Shown here in pieces: positions 13,301-28,300 of a stretch of 64,000 nucleotides of DNA. The DNA lies in assembly GCA_007844125.1 (NCBI GenBank), contig CM017558.1:58502550-58566549 (forward strand). The letters run 5' to 3'. The notes under the pieces were generated by a model that was not told the origin of the DNA, searched no databases, and saw nothing but the letters and a program-made list of their open reading frames with translations. The first letter of the stretch is position 1. Every line of letters starts with the position of its first letter. Source of the stretch: Sinonovacula constricta. Lineage: Eukaryota; Mollusca; Bivalvia; Cardiida; Solecurtidae. The position numbers and the translations under genes were made by a program.

Positions 13301-16300
13301 AAGAGAACCATAATACAATGTGCTTCATTGGCGGCCATAGCCCCGAGTGGTAGAGTCGCGGACTTTTGTTTACAAAATATATAAATAATGTAAAAATAGT
13401 AAAATACCATATGTATTGAAGTGAAAACAGAATATTATAGATTTACAATGTGCATTGATATAGTCTTGACGGTGTTCCGGTGTTTCTACCTGGACATTTG
13501 TCTGACGATTGGACTTCGCTGTAATAACCATAATTTGGTCGCTGCGATGTGGTTTAACAAAACAATTTACTTACCGGGGGGAGCTGTTATACCTACAAAG
13601 TTAAGGGTGATAGACATTGTATTTAGAAACTGAATATTTATTTTATATATAGTAACATAAATTATTCAACGAAAACTTAACTTATGGTCATGCATGCCCA
13701 CATATTGAAAACAAGTTAAAACACGATTTCTATCATGTATTTGTCAATTAATTTTTGTTATATATACACAGTATTCTGAAAAAGAAACCATTATACTAAC
13801 GCTCAAATACCGGGGTAACAAATATTACTTGATGTAAACCTATTTCTCAATAAAAAGTAAAGCTCACATTTATTTTCCTTTCTTAATTTTATACTAACAA
13901 ATCAACAAGTAAACAAGTTTGTAAGAATGAAGTTTCCACAAGGTTTTGGATCAAATGACGACAAAATGTCAGTGGTGTTACTCCTAAAATCAGATATATA
14001 TTGCTTTATTCTGATAATTAAAGTAATATTTATATTTCAAATAGATACTGAATAGAACCTTTTGGACTTACTGATGCAATTTTAAATGTAATATTGTTGT
14101 AACTACTTAAGTAATTTTCCCCTACAATGACTTTCCCATTATCAAAATCTGCATTCGTATATGATTGTTTTATGTGGTTTGTTCGGGGTTTTGCCTACTT
14201 AAATAAAACCACAGCATCATGCTCTGCAATATTTGTATCTAATCTGTATTGCCTGGAATTACACAACTGTTAATAAAGTGGGTTTAGGGCAGCAAGAGCT
14301 TAAGGCATTACCTCCTATTAAAGAGTGCAGAAATGCTAGAGTTCCTACCACCAACTCTGAGACTGTAGGCTTGGAATTTAAAGTAATTGAAGTGTCACTC
14401 ATCAAGATTAAGTAACAAAAATGGTTTTAATCTTTTTTCTTAAATGGTTATAAAACATTTGAATAGCCTAACGAAAATTAATTTGGCAAACTGTTGTTTC
14501 TCTGAATGAGATCTTACCCTGTTGGTTGAAATGGTTATATATTTGGAAAGCTTAACAAAAATTATTGGAAATTGTTAATTGTTTCTCTTAATTTAAAAGA
14601 TCGCATGTTTTTTTAAAAGGGGGATCCCTTAGAATGAAAATGTAAAAAAAGGTTTTGTAAAGTGTTGTGCAGTGTAATAATAAATGTATGGAGTGTCTTT
14701 ATTTGTAAGAAAAGATTAAATGCTGTTAGTTTTGTTTTAAATTTTACTAACAAAAGGTACCGGCGATAAATTGATACTATTTTAATACTTTACACCAATA
14801 TTGTTGACTGGTAAACTCTTCGTGGTGTCTATGGGACTTCCTTTACCTTAAGGAGTACAATTTCTTTAAATATGTTTATGTCTCACTGTTTATAAAAACT
14901 TCGTTGTTGACCTTTTATATTCTTATTGTACATGTATATTTGATTTATCGCATGTGCACATTTGTTGCAATGAGTCGTTCATATACACTGAACTGCAATT
15001 CTTAAGTTTTAATAAAGTTATGTTCTGTTCCGTGATATGTGTCCGTCTTGGTATAATAGGATGGGCGTATTTGTCCACCCAGTCATATATGTGGTGGGAA
15101 ATTTTCTACCTGTGCCATGTTACTTGATGTATTTGTACTCGAGTGAGAAGAGGGTAATTGTTCGGATACCTAGGCACTGATTACAATCTTCCTCCAGTCA
15201 ATGCCCAAACTTCACTCCCATAAACATAACACAATACAATAAGTTTAAATTAAAATAGACCAAAACATACCGGGGGCTGGCGTTGGCATCCCTACAAAAC
15301 AAAGCAATAGACATTATGTCAACTCTTTACAAATGAACGCAAATGCGTTTAAGCAAGGCGCAGTTAAATCATAGTTTAAAAATCAAACGATTAAAGAAAC
15401 AAGTAAACAGTAAATTGTGACGAACTGTGAAAATATAAAATGTACGTAACATACTGTGTTTATTTAAAATGACTTTTTTCCAAAATGTATACTTGCACAG
15501 GCTGGCCAACCAGGTTTGTGTAAACTTGACAGACGGATTTTTAAACCGTCCAAAATAATGGCTTGGCAAACATGAAGCTGGGTAAACTAATGCACTATGT
15601 ATATCTTTAGAATGGATTTTCTTTCAAACTTTCAACTTACAGTGAACTCACTGAATCACACAGAATAAAGAGAACATACTAAAACACAAAGAATAAAGAG
15701 AACACACTCAATCACACGGAAAAAAGGAACACACTTAAACACACAGTATAAACAGAACACACTCAATCACGCGCAATAAAGTGAACACATTATTTCCCAC
15801 ATAACAGTTAACATGCTCAATCGTACACAACAAAATGAATACACTCAATCGCACACAATAAGGTGAAAATACTCAATCGCACACAATAAAGTGAACACAC
15901 TATTACACACTATAAATCAAACATAATCAATAACACACAAAAAAGTAAACACACTATGTCGATCAAACAAGGGAACATAATCAAACACACACAATAAATT
16001 GTCCCTATTCAATCACACACAATAAGGGAAACACGCCTAATTGTACATTATAAAGGAAATATACAGCACTACAAAAAATAAAGTGAACACAATAAACAGA
16101 ACATACTGCATCTCAAAGCATAAATAAATAGAATATGATGGATCATACACAAAAAAGAGCACACCAAATACAACAATATAAATGGACCATTCATAATAAA
16201 TCTCACAGATTAAAGGCGACATCATGCATTTTGAGCCAGATTAAAACACCAAAAGAATAGGCAAACAACGGCTCGTTTGCAACGGTGAAACGAGCGAACC

Positions 16301-19300
16301 TTAGTTCCAATGGCACAAACTTAAAATGGTGCCATGTTGTTGACCTGTTCTGTTTACACACAGGACGTGTGGCAATTTAGGATTAGCAGGAAGGAGAGCA
16401 GTATAGTGTGTAGTACATGGTGTAACGTACATGGTTAAATGGCATGGTTAAATGACGGTACGTTGTTATGGTATGTGTTCAGGCGCGTGTCTGGGCCGTT
16501 TTTGAAGTTACGCACAATTACAAGGGAAATAACCTTTGTAATAATACTTTTGAAAAGATTCGATTCTTTTCTAATGAATAACATGTAAAATGCGGACATG
16601 CGAGGAACTTAACGCAAAATATGAACGACTAAAATCCTGACGTGTTTAAAGTTTAGTCATTTTAAACCTTTTCAACTTGATTGGTGTAGTAATAAGATTT
16701 TATAACATAGAAACTACGGAAATAAAATATATCATTCCTAACCCGGGTTAATCTTCGACTTTCTTAGTGTGTTTAGTACTTTTAGATTTTTGATTTCTCG
16801 AGCGGAGGTTACGCACGTGCGTAAAGTGCGCAATAGGAGAAACGCGCCTGTATGTGTTTGTCATAGTGTATCCTGTTAAATAAAGAATATGTACTAATAT
16901 ACATCGTCTTGACTAAAGACAAGAATATGTGTATGATTGGAAATAATACCCACCACCCATAAACACAATAACAGTTACTAATGTTTATAATAAAACATAC
17001 CTGGATATGCTACAAAGAGAAAAGATTGAAATATTTTGTCAGCAAGTTATATAAGATAGTTATTAATTGTCCTTATAATTAAATGAGCTGAATGAATATC
17101 AAGATTAATAAAGCTAATTAAATGAATGCTGAAGCCTAAGGATTATATCGATCATTCTTAATCACAACAATAAAAAGAAACAAATGTAAATAAATGAAAC
17201 AGATTGATGATTAACAACGCCTGTGTCTCAGTTGGCAGCAACATAAATATCAGAATAGTGCCGAAGTCGCTGGAATATATCTTCACTGGAAATTTCTTAT
17301 CATCATCATCACCACCGTCGTTTTTATGTTGCTGATATAATGTTTAAAGTATTCGTCAATCTGTTTAAAAAACATTGTTTCCCTCATAATTTTCGTTTTG
17401 TATTTTGAGGCATACTATCATTATACAAAAGAAAAAGATACACATTAAAGGTCTGGTAAACTTATCTAAAAAACAATGAACATTTACAAATATGTTTAAT
17501 AATATTACTGCTATGGCAAATAGTTTATGGCCTCGTGAGCTTGAGAAATGGCTACTAAACATACGTTGCAGTCCAGTTCCTGCTCCTGGGAATGGCTGAT
17601 CTACAATGATAAAAGGTAGGAAAGGACACCATCAATTGCTACAAAACTGCATGTAAAGACAATTGTTTTGCGTTTGTATATATGTTAACTAAAAGTAACT
17701 GGGGTTGACTAGTAGGATGACTTTTTTTAAGTTCAAACACACTTAAATATTCATAATTTATGCAAGATTATAAACAAGCTAGAGCATTGGTCACAAATAC
17801 AGAACTGTCACCGGTCGAGGTCTGTTGTACCCCAAACTGGCAATGTGTAAGGGTGCCCGCCAGTCGCCATTTTAAAGTAAAAAAGGGCAGACAATTTTTA
17901 CCTCGGCCTGGAACCATCTGAAATCGCCCGATCTTAGTGAGTCAGTGCCCCAGAAAGGTACCACCCAATGAACAATCTGAATATCGGGAGGTACAGATAC
18001 TTTGTGTCCCAGCCACATCTTGTCAGTCTGTAGCTTGCCGGCTTTGTATTTACTTGAAACCTCTTTAAACAAATTTCAGATGCAATCGTGCATCTTCGTG
18101 CGGAAGCCGAAGATTTCAGGCGAACAGTTCGAGCAAAACAATTACGCTCGTATGATTCTGAAAGGGTATTATAATAGCTAACTATTGCGCTTTTTCGAAC
18201 ATGTTCAAATTTGATAATGTCTGTTCTAACCTGAGTCAATCGCTAACGTAAACGGAATCGTTAATTTGATATACACACTAGGTAACCACGTAGCATCACT
18301 GACGGTCATTGTTTCCGCTTTCAGCATTTTAATACGTTTATATTGGCCTTCCTGGTCGCAGAGCCACAGCATAATAGACAGCCAAATCAGTGCAACACAA
18401 ATAATGCAATTTGATGTACAACCAAGATTTTGGTATTACTAGTACGATATTCAATGTCCTTTTTGAATTCTTTCATACCAACCTTAAAAATAGCACCACT
18501 CGAAACGCGCAAAGGGCACGTCGATTTGCATTTAAGAACCGTTTATTAAGGACTTACTGCAGTCTATTTGACGTTTGACTTGGTGTGTCCATGGGCCCAT
18601 GTCACTCAATACTTCCAGTTGTGTTTTCTGAAACATTAAAGCCATTTATACCGACTGAATCCTACTGAATAAAACTTTCTGAGCCTCACAAAGTAAATGG
18701 AATATAAAGACTGTCACACAGTCAATACGATATACTGAATCGCGACAAATAAATGGAACACGCTTAATCAAGCATAATGTGGCAATGTAATAATAAAATA
18801 AAGAAAGTATAAGAGTGACATTCTCAATCCCTAGCACAATAAATGGAATATTCTGCATCAATTACATAAATGACAACTTTACCGACTTTACCGATGGCTT
18901 GCTCATTTAGAATCTTTCTTTAATCAGAAACCATATAACCACCTTTTATCTTCACGCTTACGTGAACGTACCGGTATAAAGTCGTAAACAACTCTTTGGT
19001 AAAAGCTTATTTTCTGCAGATTTCTAATTATAAACATCCGTTTTGACTGTATCTTTATAAAAGACCTCACATTTTGATACTGTGCAGGCAGGCATTCACT
19101 GGTAGGTAGGCTGGAACGAAGAAATCAAGTGTACTAAGGTTCGCGACAGATGATATGACTTTGTTTTTAACTCACCTGGGACAGAATATTGTCTGGAACG
19201 TGGTTGTAGATGTAATTAGATCCCGGTCCGTGACTAGCTACAGCGGACGTCACCTGGTGATTATAAAACGGTTCAATAAGGTTACTGATGTAATTAGATC

Positions 19301-22300
19301 CCGGTCCGTGACTAGCTACAGCGGACGTCACCTGGTGATTATAAAACGGTTCAATAAGGTTATTGGTGTAATTAGATCTGGGTCCGTGACTGTCTACAGC
19401 GGACGTCACCTGGTGATAATAAAACGGTTCAATAAGGTTACTGATGTAATTAGATCCCGGTCCGTGACTAGCTACAGCGGACGTCACCTGGTGATTATAA
19501 AACGGTTCAATAAGGTTACTGATGTAATTAGATCCCGGTCCGTGACTAGCTACAGCGGACGTCACCTGATGATTATAAAACGGTTCAATAAGGTTATTGA
19601 TGTGATTTGATCTCGGTCCGTGACTGTCTACAGCGGATGTCACCTGGTGATAATAAAACAGTTCAATATGCTTATTGATGTAATTAGATCCCGGTCCGTG
19701 ACTGTCTACAGCGGACGTCACCTGGTGATAATAAAACAGTTCAATATGCTTACTGATGTAATTAGATCCCGGTCCGTGACTAGCTACAGCGGACGTCACC
19801 TGATGATTATAAAACGGTTCAATAAGGTTATTGATGTGATTTGATCTCGGTCCGTGACTGTCTACAGCGGACGTCACCTGGTGATAATAAAACGGTTCAA
19901 TATGCTTATTGATGTAATTAGATCCTGGTCCGTGACTGTCTACAGCGGACGTCACCTGGTGATAATAAAACAGTTCAATATGCTTATTGATGTAATTAGA
20001 TCCCGGTCCGTGACTGTCTACAGCGGACGTCACCTGGTGATAATAAAACAGTTCAATATGCTTATTGATGTAATTAGATCCTGGTCCGTGACTGTCTACA
20101 GCGGACGTCACCTGATGATAATAAAACAGTTCAATATGCTTATTGATGTAATTAGATCCTGGTCCGTGACTGTCTACAGCGGACGTCACCTGATGATAAT
20201 AAAACAGTTCAATATGCTTATTGATGTAATTAGATCCTGGTCCGTGACTGTCTACAGCGGACGTCACCTGATGATAATAAAACAGTTCAATATGCTAATG
20301 ATGTAATTAGATCCTGGTCCGTGACTGTCTACAGCGGACGTCACCCGATGATAATAAAACGGTTCAATATGCTTATTGATGTAATTAGATCCCGGTCCGT
20401 GACTGTCTACAGCGGACGTCACCTGATGATAATAAAACAGTTCAATATGCTTTTTGATGTAATTAGATCCTGGTCCGTGACTAGCTACAGCGGACGTCAC
20501 CTGATGATAATAAAACAGTTCAATATGCTTATTGATGTAATTAGATCCCGGTCCGTGACTAGCTACAGCGGACGTCACCGGGTGATTATAAAACAGTTCA
20601 ATATGGTTATTGATGTAATTAGATCCCGGTCCGTGACTAGCTACAGCGGACGTCACCTGATGATAATAAAACAGTTCAATATGCTTATTGATGTAATTAG
20701 ATCCCGGTCCGTGACTAGCTACAGCGGACGTCACCTGATGATAATAAAACAGTTCAATATGCTTATTGATGTAATTAGATCCCGGTCCGTGACTAGCTAC
20801 AGCGGACGTCACCTGATGATAATAAAACAGTTCAATATGCTTATTGATGTAATTAGATCCCGGTCCGTGACTAGCTACAGCGGACGTCACCTGATGATAA
20901 TAAAACGGTTCAATATGCTTATTGATGTAATTAGATCCCGGTCCGTGACTAGCTACAGCGGACGTCACCTGGTGATTATAAAACGGTTCAATAAGGTTAT
21001 TGATGTAATTAGATCCCGGTCCGTGACTGTTTCAGCGGACGTCACCTGATGATAATAAAACGGTTCAATATGGTTATTGATGTAATTAGATCCCGGTCCG
21101 TGACTAGCTACAGCGGACGTCACCTGGTGATTATAAAACGGGTCAATAAGGTTATTGATGTAATTAGATCCCGGTCCGTGACTCGCTACAGCGGACGTCA
21201 CCTGATGGTTATAAAACGGTCCAATATGCTTACTGATGTAATTAGATCCCGGTCCTTGACTCGCTACAGTGGACGTCACCCGATGGTTATAAAACCTTTC
21301 AATACTCAACATCAATACACAGATAACGTGTTAAACAGTCTGTCCAGGCTTTGTAAAAATGTATCTTAAATGTTCGACATATTATAGTTTATAGTGTTCA
21401 TATTATTTAGGCCCACAAACATATTTTCTTCTGCCATTATAGAGACTTTTCAATATCTGCATTGTAAACAATCGTTTTACATACATTTTAATTTACCACA
21501 TTATAAACTGTAATTTAGCAAACTAAACTTTACTGTTCTTGTTCATTTTAACTGTCGTTTTACTCATTAGCTGCATTAAATGCCGTTAAGAGACTTTTCA
21601 ATGAATATATTCTTAACTGCCATTTTAATTATCATTCCTTAACTACATTTGTATCAGCCATTTAACAGACGTGTTATTCTCTCTATTTTCATCTGCCAAT
21701 TTACGAGATTTCATTAAATTCATTATCATTTGTAGTTTTGAAGACTGTTAAAGTCTTTTTTGTTCTTTTCTTTCTTTCTCAGACCGATGGATTACCTCAT
21801 TGCCTGTTTTTAACGTCTTCATTTAAGCTCATCAAATATTCTTGAGCATTTTGTTAAAATGGAACATATATATTAGTCTCCATATCAACAATACGCTATT
21901 TAAAAGCGCTTACTTTATAATAATCTAATCTCTTACTGATGTCGTCTGAAAAACATAATCTAGGCAACCATATAACCGTAAACGCTAGAAACGGTTTATA
22001 CTAACATCCTGTGTTGTGATGTCATTTCCAGTTTTCATCAGTATCACGCGCTGGTCCACAGCGAGCACGTTGACAAGAGACCGTGCACCTGTATCCACCA
22101 CAAGCTGCACGTGCTCCCCGGGCTCTGCTGACGTCACATTAAACGACAGCGAGACCTACAAAACACATCATTCATTTACAGCTATGGACCATTTTTAGGG
22201 TTAATAGTATTTGTTGTCATTCCAAACATTTAATAATTGCATGCGGCGTTGGGATACTGTATTCTTTACTGTTTTTGTTGTTGTTGTTGTTGTTGAAAGT

Positions 22301-25300
22301 TTAACGTCTCTCCAGCTATCAAGCAATCAACTATTGCTCACCATACCACTGATGCCGTTGTGTGAGCACATGGTCACTGAATAATACAATCTGACGTCGT
22401 ACAAGTTCACATATGCAGGTGTGCAGATCAATGAGTACATTCCGGTAAAATAATGCAACACACTTTCATATACCAACATATTTAAACATCGGATCAACTA
22501 GCCATTTAAACTAAGCAAAGGCAAGTTAAACCAGATCGTGCCCATGGACGTTTGCAGACAGAACTGACAGAACACCTCCCGTACGTCAATCCCCATTATA
22601 CCAACAACCTATGCATTAAAATAACTGGCACTTAAACACGATTTAGTTTTATTAAGGGAAAACAAACTTATAAATAGTTGTTGCTATCATTTTTTTTAAT
22701 TAATCGTATATTTTAATTTATTATTTTACAATATACAAATGACTCAACCATATCGTACAATTTGAGAACCACTTCAATGTAAAGGTCCATCTTTTATAAC
22801 CTGATTGCTAGCAAATGTTGCCATTGTTTATGTATTCGTTTTCCAAAAGTTAAAAAACTGTAGGCATATATTAATAATAAAGGCTACGCTATTTTCCGCA
22901 CATGGTGATTAACGTTAAACTACAAATCACTGACAACATTATGTAAATAAATATATTAAAATGATAAGCTGAAACTCGGCAAAACTTTATTTTGTGAACA
23001 GTTCAGAAGAGGGGGATAAATCACACTTTACAAGGCTCAATATATCACTGTTACCTGCCACGATTATTAAACGCTAGCTTATTACTTATCGTAACTTAAG
23101 CGTGCTTTGTAGCACCACCATTGAAAGTTTGATCTTGTAAAAACATAACACTACATAATAGGTGTTTTGGGGTAGAACCAATTTTAGAAGTATGAGTTGT
23201 TCTGATACTGCTGAGAAACCCTGTTTTAGTAGCGCCTTCAGTGCTTTCATTGCTTACGTTGTTACGGAAAATGGCATCTCCGTCATTAATTTCCATGTAC
23301 ACAGAGTCGGCATTCCAAAGACTATTCTTGTTGAAGTAAAACACAACCACATGAGCGTATGGTTGCATAGACTTGGTGACGGTGAACCGGAAATTCCCTG
23401 TTTTCTGTCCAAGCATTGGCATTATCCCCGAGTGGACGGCGTGATTGTTCGCCATGACCTGGATAGAGAAAGAGGTTGTAAATTAGTGTGCTGTTTATTT
23501 GTTTGCTGATGTTTCTTTATTTGATATTGCTATTTTCGTGTTTTTTGTTGTTGACGTTAGATAATAGGGGGCAGCCTAGGAAACGCTTCTTTAAGCCCAA
23601 GATTGGGGCCAATCCAAGTATAATTTAAAGTTCATATTAAAATCGATCAATCAAACGCTTAAGAATATCTCCGTCCGAGATTTGAAATTCGTATTAAAAT
23701 CGATCAGTCAGACGCTTGAGAACAGTCTCATCCTTAAATTTGAAATTCGTATTAGATCGATCAATTAGACGCTTAAGAAAGTTTCATCCCGAGATTTAAA
23801 ATTCCTATTAAATCCACTAATAAGACGCTTGAGAAAGTCTCATCCTGAGATTTAAAATTCCAATTAAATCCATCAATCAGACGCTTGAGAAAATCTCATC
23901 CTGAGATTTAAAATTCCAATTAAATCCATCAATCAGACGCTTGAGAAAGTCTCATCCTGAGATTACAGTTGTATTACCCCAGTTCAGCGAGTAAGATACG
24001 TTTCTTACAGTCAGTCAAATCATGGGCCATTGAACCAATAAGCATACAAAACAAAGACAAATCTTTTGTGAAGGAACGCAAATATACTTACAAAGTATTG
24101 TAGGGACTCGATACCATCCGTGCAGTTAACTTGAAACTCAACTTCCTTATTGATCTGAAACGTGTGTAGACATGTTTAGAAAATATATTAGTATAATCTA
24201 AATTGTAAACGTGAAAATACACATAAACCCAACATATATTTCACTTCTTTTCAACATCGAATAATAGAAAAGTCTTAAAAGTGAACGAAACAGTTCATAA
24301 CTAGACACATTTAATTGTTTTTGCTATTATTATTCTGGTTGTTCGTTTTTGTTGATAACCGTACCAATCGTTCAAAAAAAAGAAAAACTCTGCGAGACTG
24401 TAGTTTATTTCATTGACTAAAAGTATTCCTTTTCAGTTGTTACTCTCATTGGCGGTACAAAAGGAACATGACATATCAATATGCAAAAACTGCCTATGGA
24501 GATGTTTATTAATGTTTGACTTTTGTTATCCATGGAAAGAAATTGAAAATAAAAGATGTTTCTTACAGCAGCGGAGGGTGACGTCATTATAAGCTGAATA
24601 CTTCCATCACGTAAATTTGGTGTGATGGTAATGTCTAACGTTGTGGCGATGCCGTTATATTCAGCCTAAAACAAAGGACAATTTCAATCTAGACCTTGGT
24701 GAATAATAACATAATTTGTAAAACACACAATTTTAAAATAAACGTTTTTTTCTGCGCGAGTGAAGAAAATTTCAAGAATGCAGGCATATAACGGGTATTG
24801 GGTACCAACATTTAAAAATATCTTACTGGCATTTTATAGCTGACAGCTAGGTTTAACTACGAAATGATAGCAGTTTAGATTTTCTGGGTGTATTAGACAT
24901 TTATTTTACCAACTTTGAAAATACCTTATTGGCGACACACGGCGAAAAGTATTTCGACTTTACGCCAATTAACAAATGCTTCTATATGAACCTTTATCAC
25001 AGTATAATGTTAATACTTGGGGGAATTACCAGTGGACCCAGTAACAAGGAGAATTGTTGCATTTGTACGAGTCCGTAATGTAAGGGCCAAAGCGAAAGTC
25101 GAAAGACCTTTAAACATATTTGAACTGCTAAAGGCCAAACTATCATGGACAATATTAATTCCCCCAATTACGAAACTACTGTAACTATTAATGTATCAAA
25201 GCATATTCAAAATAATTTATATTTATACATGGGCAATGGAGCACGTGTTGTAACGCCATAATGTTTTGACATCTAACGAATCACGTCATTTTCGCATTGT

Positions 25301-28300
25301 ATTGGCCCTGCTGCATTTAATCATTTCTTATTCGGTGTTTTTACCTTCTTTTCTATTGACCTTGATATCCAGTATTGACCCAGTTTTAAATATAAGCGAC
25401 AAAGAATATGCAATATGACTAGCCATCTGGCTAGTAAATAAATAACTCAACAAACATATTACGTAGGAAAAGGTGACAAATATGAATACCAGCAAATGTA
25501 ACGTCTTGGCGTCCATTGGAACGTCTACAACGACGTCAAGGTAGCCGTTGCTAGGGGGCGCAAACCGCTGCACCGACAACGCACGTGCACGGTAGCCACT
25601 GTTGACGGTGGCGTCATGGAACTTAATATACGGTTTGATGAACAGATTCTCGGCTGTAGAGATTACAGGGCGGCCGTCTGATTGTGCCACGTGGAGCTTG
25701 AAGACAAAAATCAGAATACATTTCTGATATACCTTTTTAGCCGGGACTTAATATTGCTCTCAGAGATAGACGGTATATACCGAATGGTATATTATGTCAT
25801 CAACTTTTGTTTATTCGTTTAAAGACTGACGTATACACATGACGTATATTCCAGCATACGTAGTTTGTTGGTATATTTGGCGGAAAAAAATGTCCAAAAT
25901 GGCAATAAAAGACCGTTATAAAGTTTATAATCTCCTAACCCTTAGACATCAAAATCATTTTACAGAAAAAAAATATTCACTCTTGAAATTTACCTTTAGG
26001 CGGTTTTTTATGAAACTTTAAACCATTACTGATTGTACTTTAAAGTTTCGCTTTTGAAAAAAAAAACATCTTACGTGCAGAACAAGTTTTTAATCGACTA
26101 TAAATAGAACCATGATATCATTCATATATGGAAAATTGATGATATAAGTAACAAAATCTTGATACTAGCTAATTAAATTTGACACATCATGTCAGACATG
26201 AACATGATGCTACAACCTTTTATACTTCTCTAGTCATTTTGCCTTTCATTCAAGTCTTTACTTTCTTTTGCAATCAAGAACGTTGTGTATTTACGATATA
26301 AATAATACTTTTTTCGTCACCCAAATAAATTTTGTTTTAAATTACGCCACTACTTTCTCATTAAAGACGTCATGACTTTAAAGGTTAAAGCATATGTCAT
26401 CACTTGGACAGTTTTGTTCCAAGAGGATCAGTTTTATTTAATATTGCTTGCACTTGAGAAACCCCTGAGGAAGTGCGAGGTTAGATTTCTGTATATCCAG
26501 CTTAAGCACTCCGGTCGGTCGACTGACAGATCCTTGGCGGTAACTGTTAGGTTTTCTCTATTTTGTATCATACAGTTTTTATGTAACTGTTACAAGTGAC
26601 GAGCATGTGAATAACTTTGTCTTGTACTTTTCAAATTTTAATATATTTAATGTAGGACTTTTAGAACTTTGTCATATTTTGTTATTGACCAAGGTAGTGT
26701 AGCTGTATATCGTAATAATACAGATTCAGGCAAATACGGTAATATGTTTACTGGCATAAGTATCTAGTTAATTTCTTACCGAGGCTCTGAAAGGTAGGCC
26801 TGGTTTAAAGTACTCGAGATGGTCGGATGTAAACTTCAGCATGTACGGTGCCTTGTAGAACTGTGTCTCGCCGTATCCATGGCGCACCTGGCCGTTAAGG
26901 GACTCTGTGACGATCGCGTCGATAGTCAGTCTCTCTCCGGACAATTTGGACAACAAGGGGACAAACGTGTCAGGGTCATATTCGTTGGCGATCCTAGAAA
27001 GCGGGATTGTGACATCTATCTCTCCGTCAATCTGAGAATACAAACAGAAAACAGGATATAAACGTAATAAAATGGTGCATAAGTGAACAAACAATATTAT
27101 TTACAAGCAACATTGAAATAGATGGAGATCAACTATCTTCAATATGTACACGAGACAAACGACGATACAACTTTTTGCCTTTGTCTCCTTGTCTCATGTT
27201 TTTACCGACTGAGAAACACCTCAAGTAAACTTCCCCTTCATGTATTGTTTTACCACCATTACTTACACACAAATACAACCTCGACCATTTCTTTAAAATA
27301 GCTTACAGATTTACGCAAAGTGTTAACAAGTGCCGGTGTGAGCAAACTGCACAACTTGTCATAACGTTTGTCTTCACAACGTTCTTAAACATTCGGACCA
27401 CTTCAGTCATTTCCATAAAATAGAATTAATCTGTGATCAAAATGCCTCTTACTGTGACGTTTGTCTCCACCATGACTTCTCCTTGATGATTCTGCCAAGG
27501 GGTGTTGGGATATGACAGGTCCGCACGCACTGTCACGTAGCCCTTCACTGGCTTTCCAAACGTATATCTGGTATCAATGATAATTTATTTTTTACCTAAC
27601 ATTTAAACGACTCAATAGCTAAAATAATATTATCACAGTAAACACATGTAACATATCCGATCCCGTATTTCTTTGCAAGTATCGGCTTTATTAACTGTTT
27701 AAGAAGAGTAACTGCCGCTTGGAAACTATAGAACTTTTTCGGACTTCATAGGGAAACCGTACCTATGATATAAAGATATTTAAGACCAAAAAAAGAGTAA
27801 AGAATGCTCATAACGAACATGCACAACGTATGATTAGAAATATATGTATATCCACACTATTTTCTAAAAGTACATTCAAGAGGAAAATTCATACGCAAAT
27901 ATGAACCAATGTGAAAAAGAAAGAACATAAACAACTTAATTCTGCCTCTTGTTTTGCGTTCATACTGTTAGATGCCTAAGTAAGTATTTGCTCGTGACCT
28001 GCCAAAATATTAGACAAGAAACATGTCAAAGCGAGTTGAGAGCACATGTGATTTGTAAAGTTTTGAAGTTAAATTCTTACAATTTCACAAAAACATGTTT
28101 CTGGTAACTGGTCTTGATTCAGTTGACCGCAAAGCTAGCTATCCAGACTACTTACATTGCATTTCTTTCCCTTGGTCTTAATTATAAATAGAACATTCTA
28201 TATTAGAACGCATAATTCGTGACAAATGTAATATAATATATGTTTTGGTAAGGGGATTTTCCCTTTGGCATTGATCTGGACCCGAAACACCTTAATTCTA

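Noticed and set aside
17872..18239. Minus-strand open frames of 66 and 101 codons near the bait region
   Set aside because: No family motif, no splice phase matching TEP exons. Exon 16 and microexon 1 join correctly without them. Could be an unrecognised repeat.
19155..21369. Long open frames on both strands (up to 366 codons) in the 78-bp array
   Set aside because: Repeat-generated. TEP exons 15 and 16 flank the array and join in phase without it.
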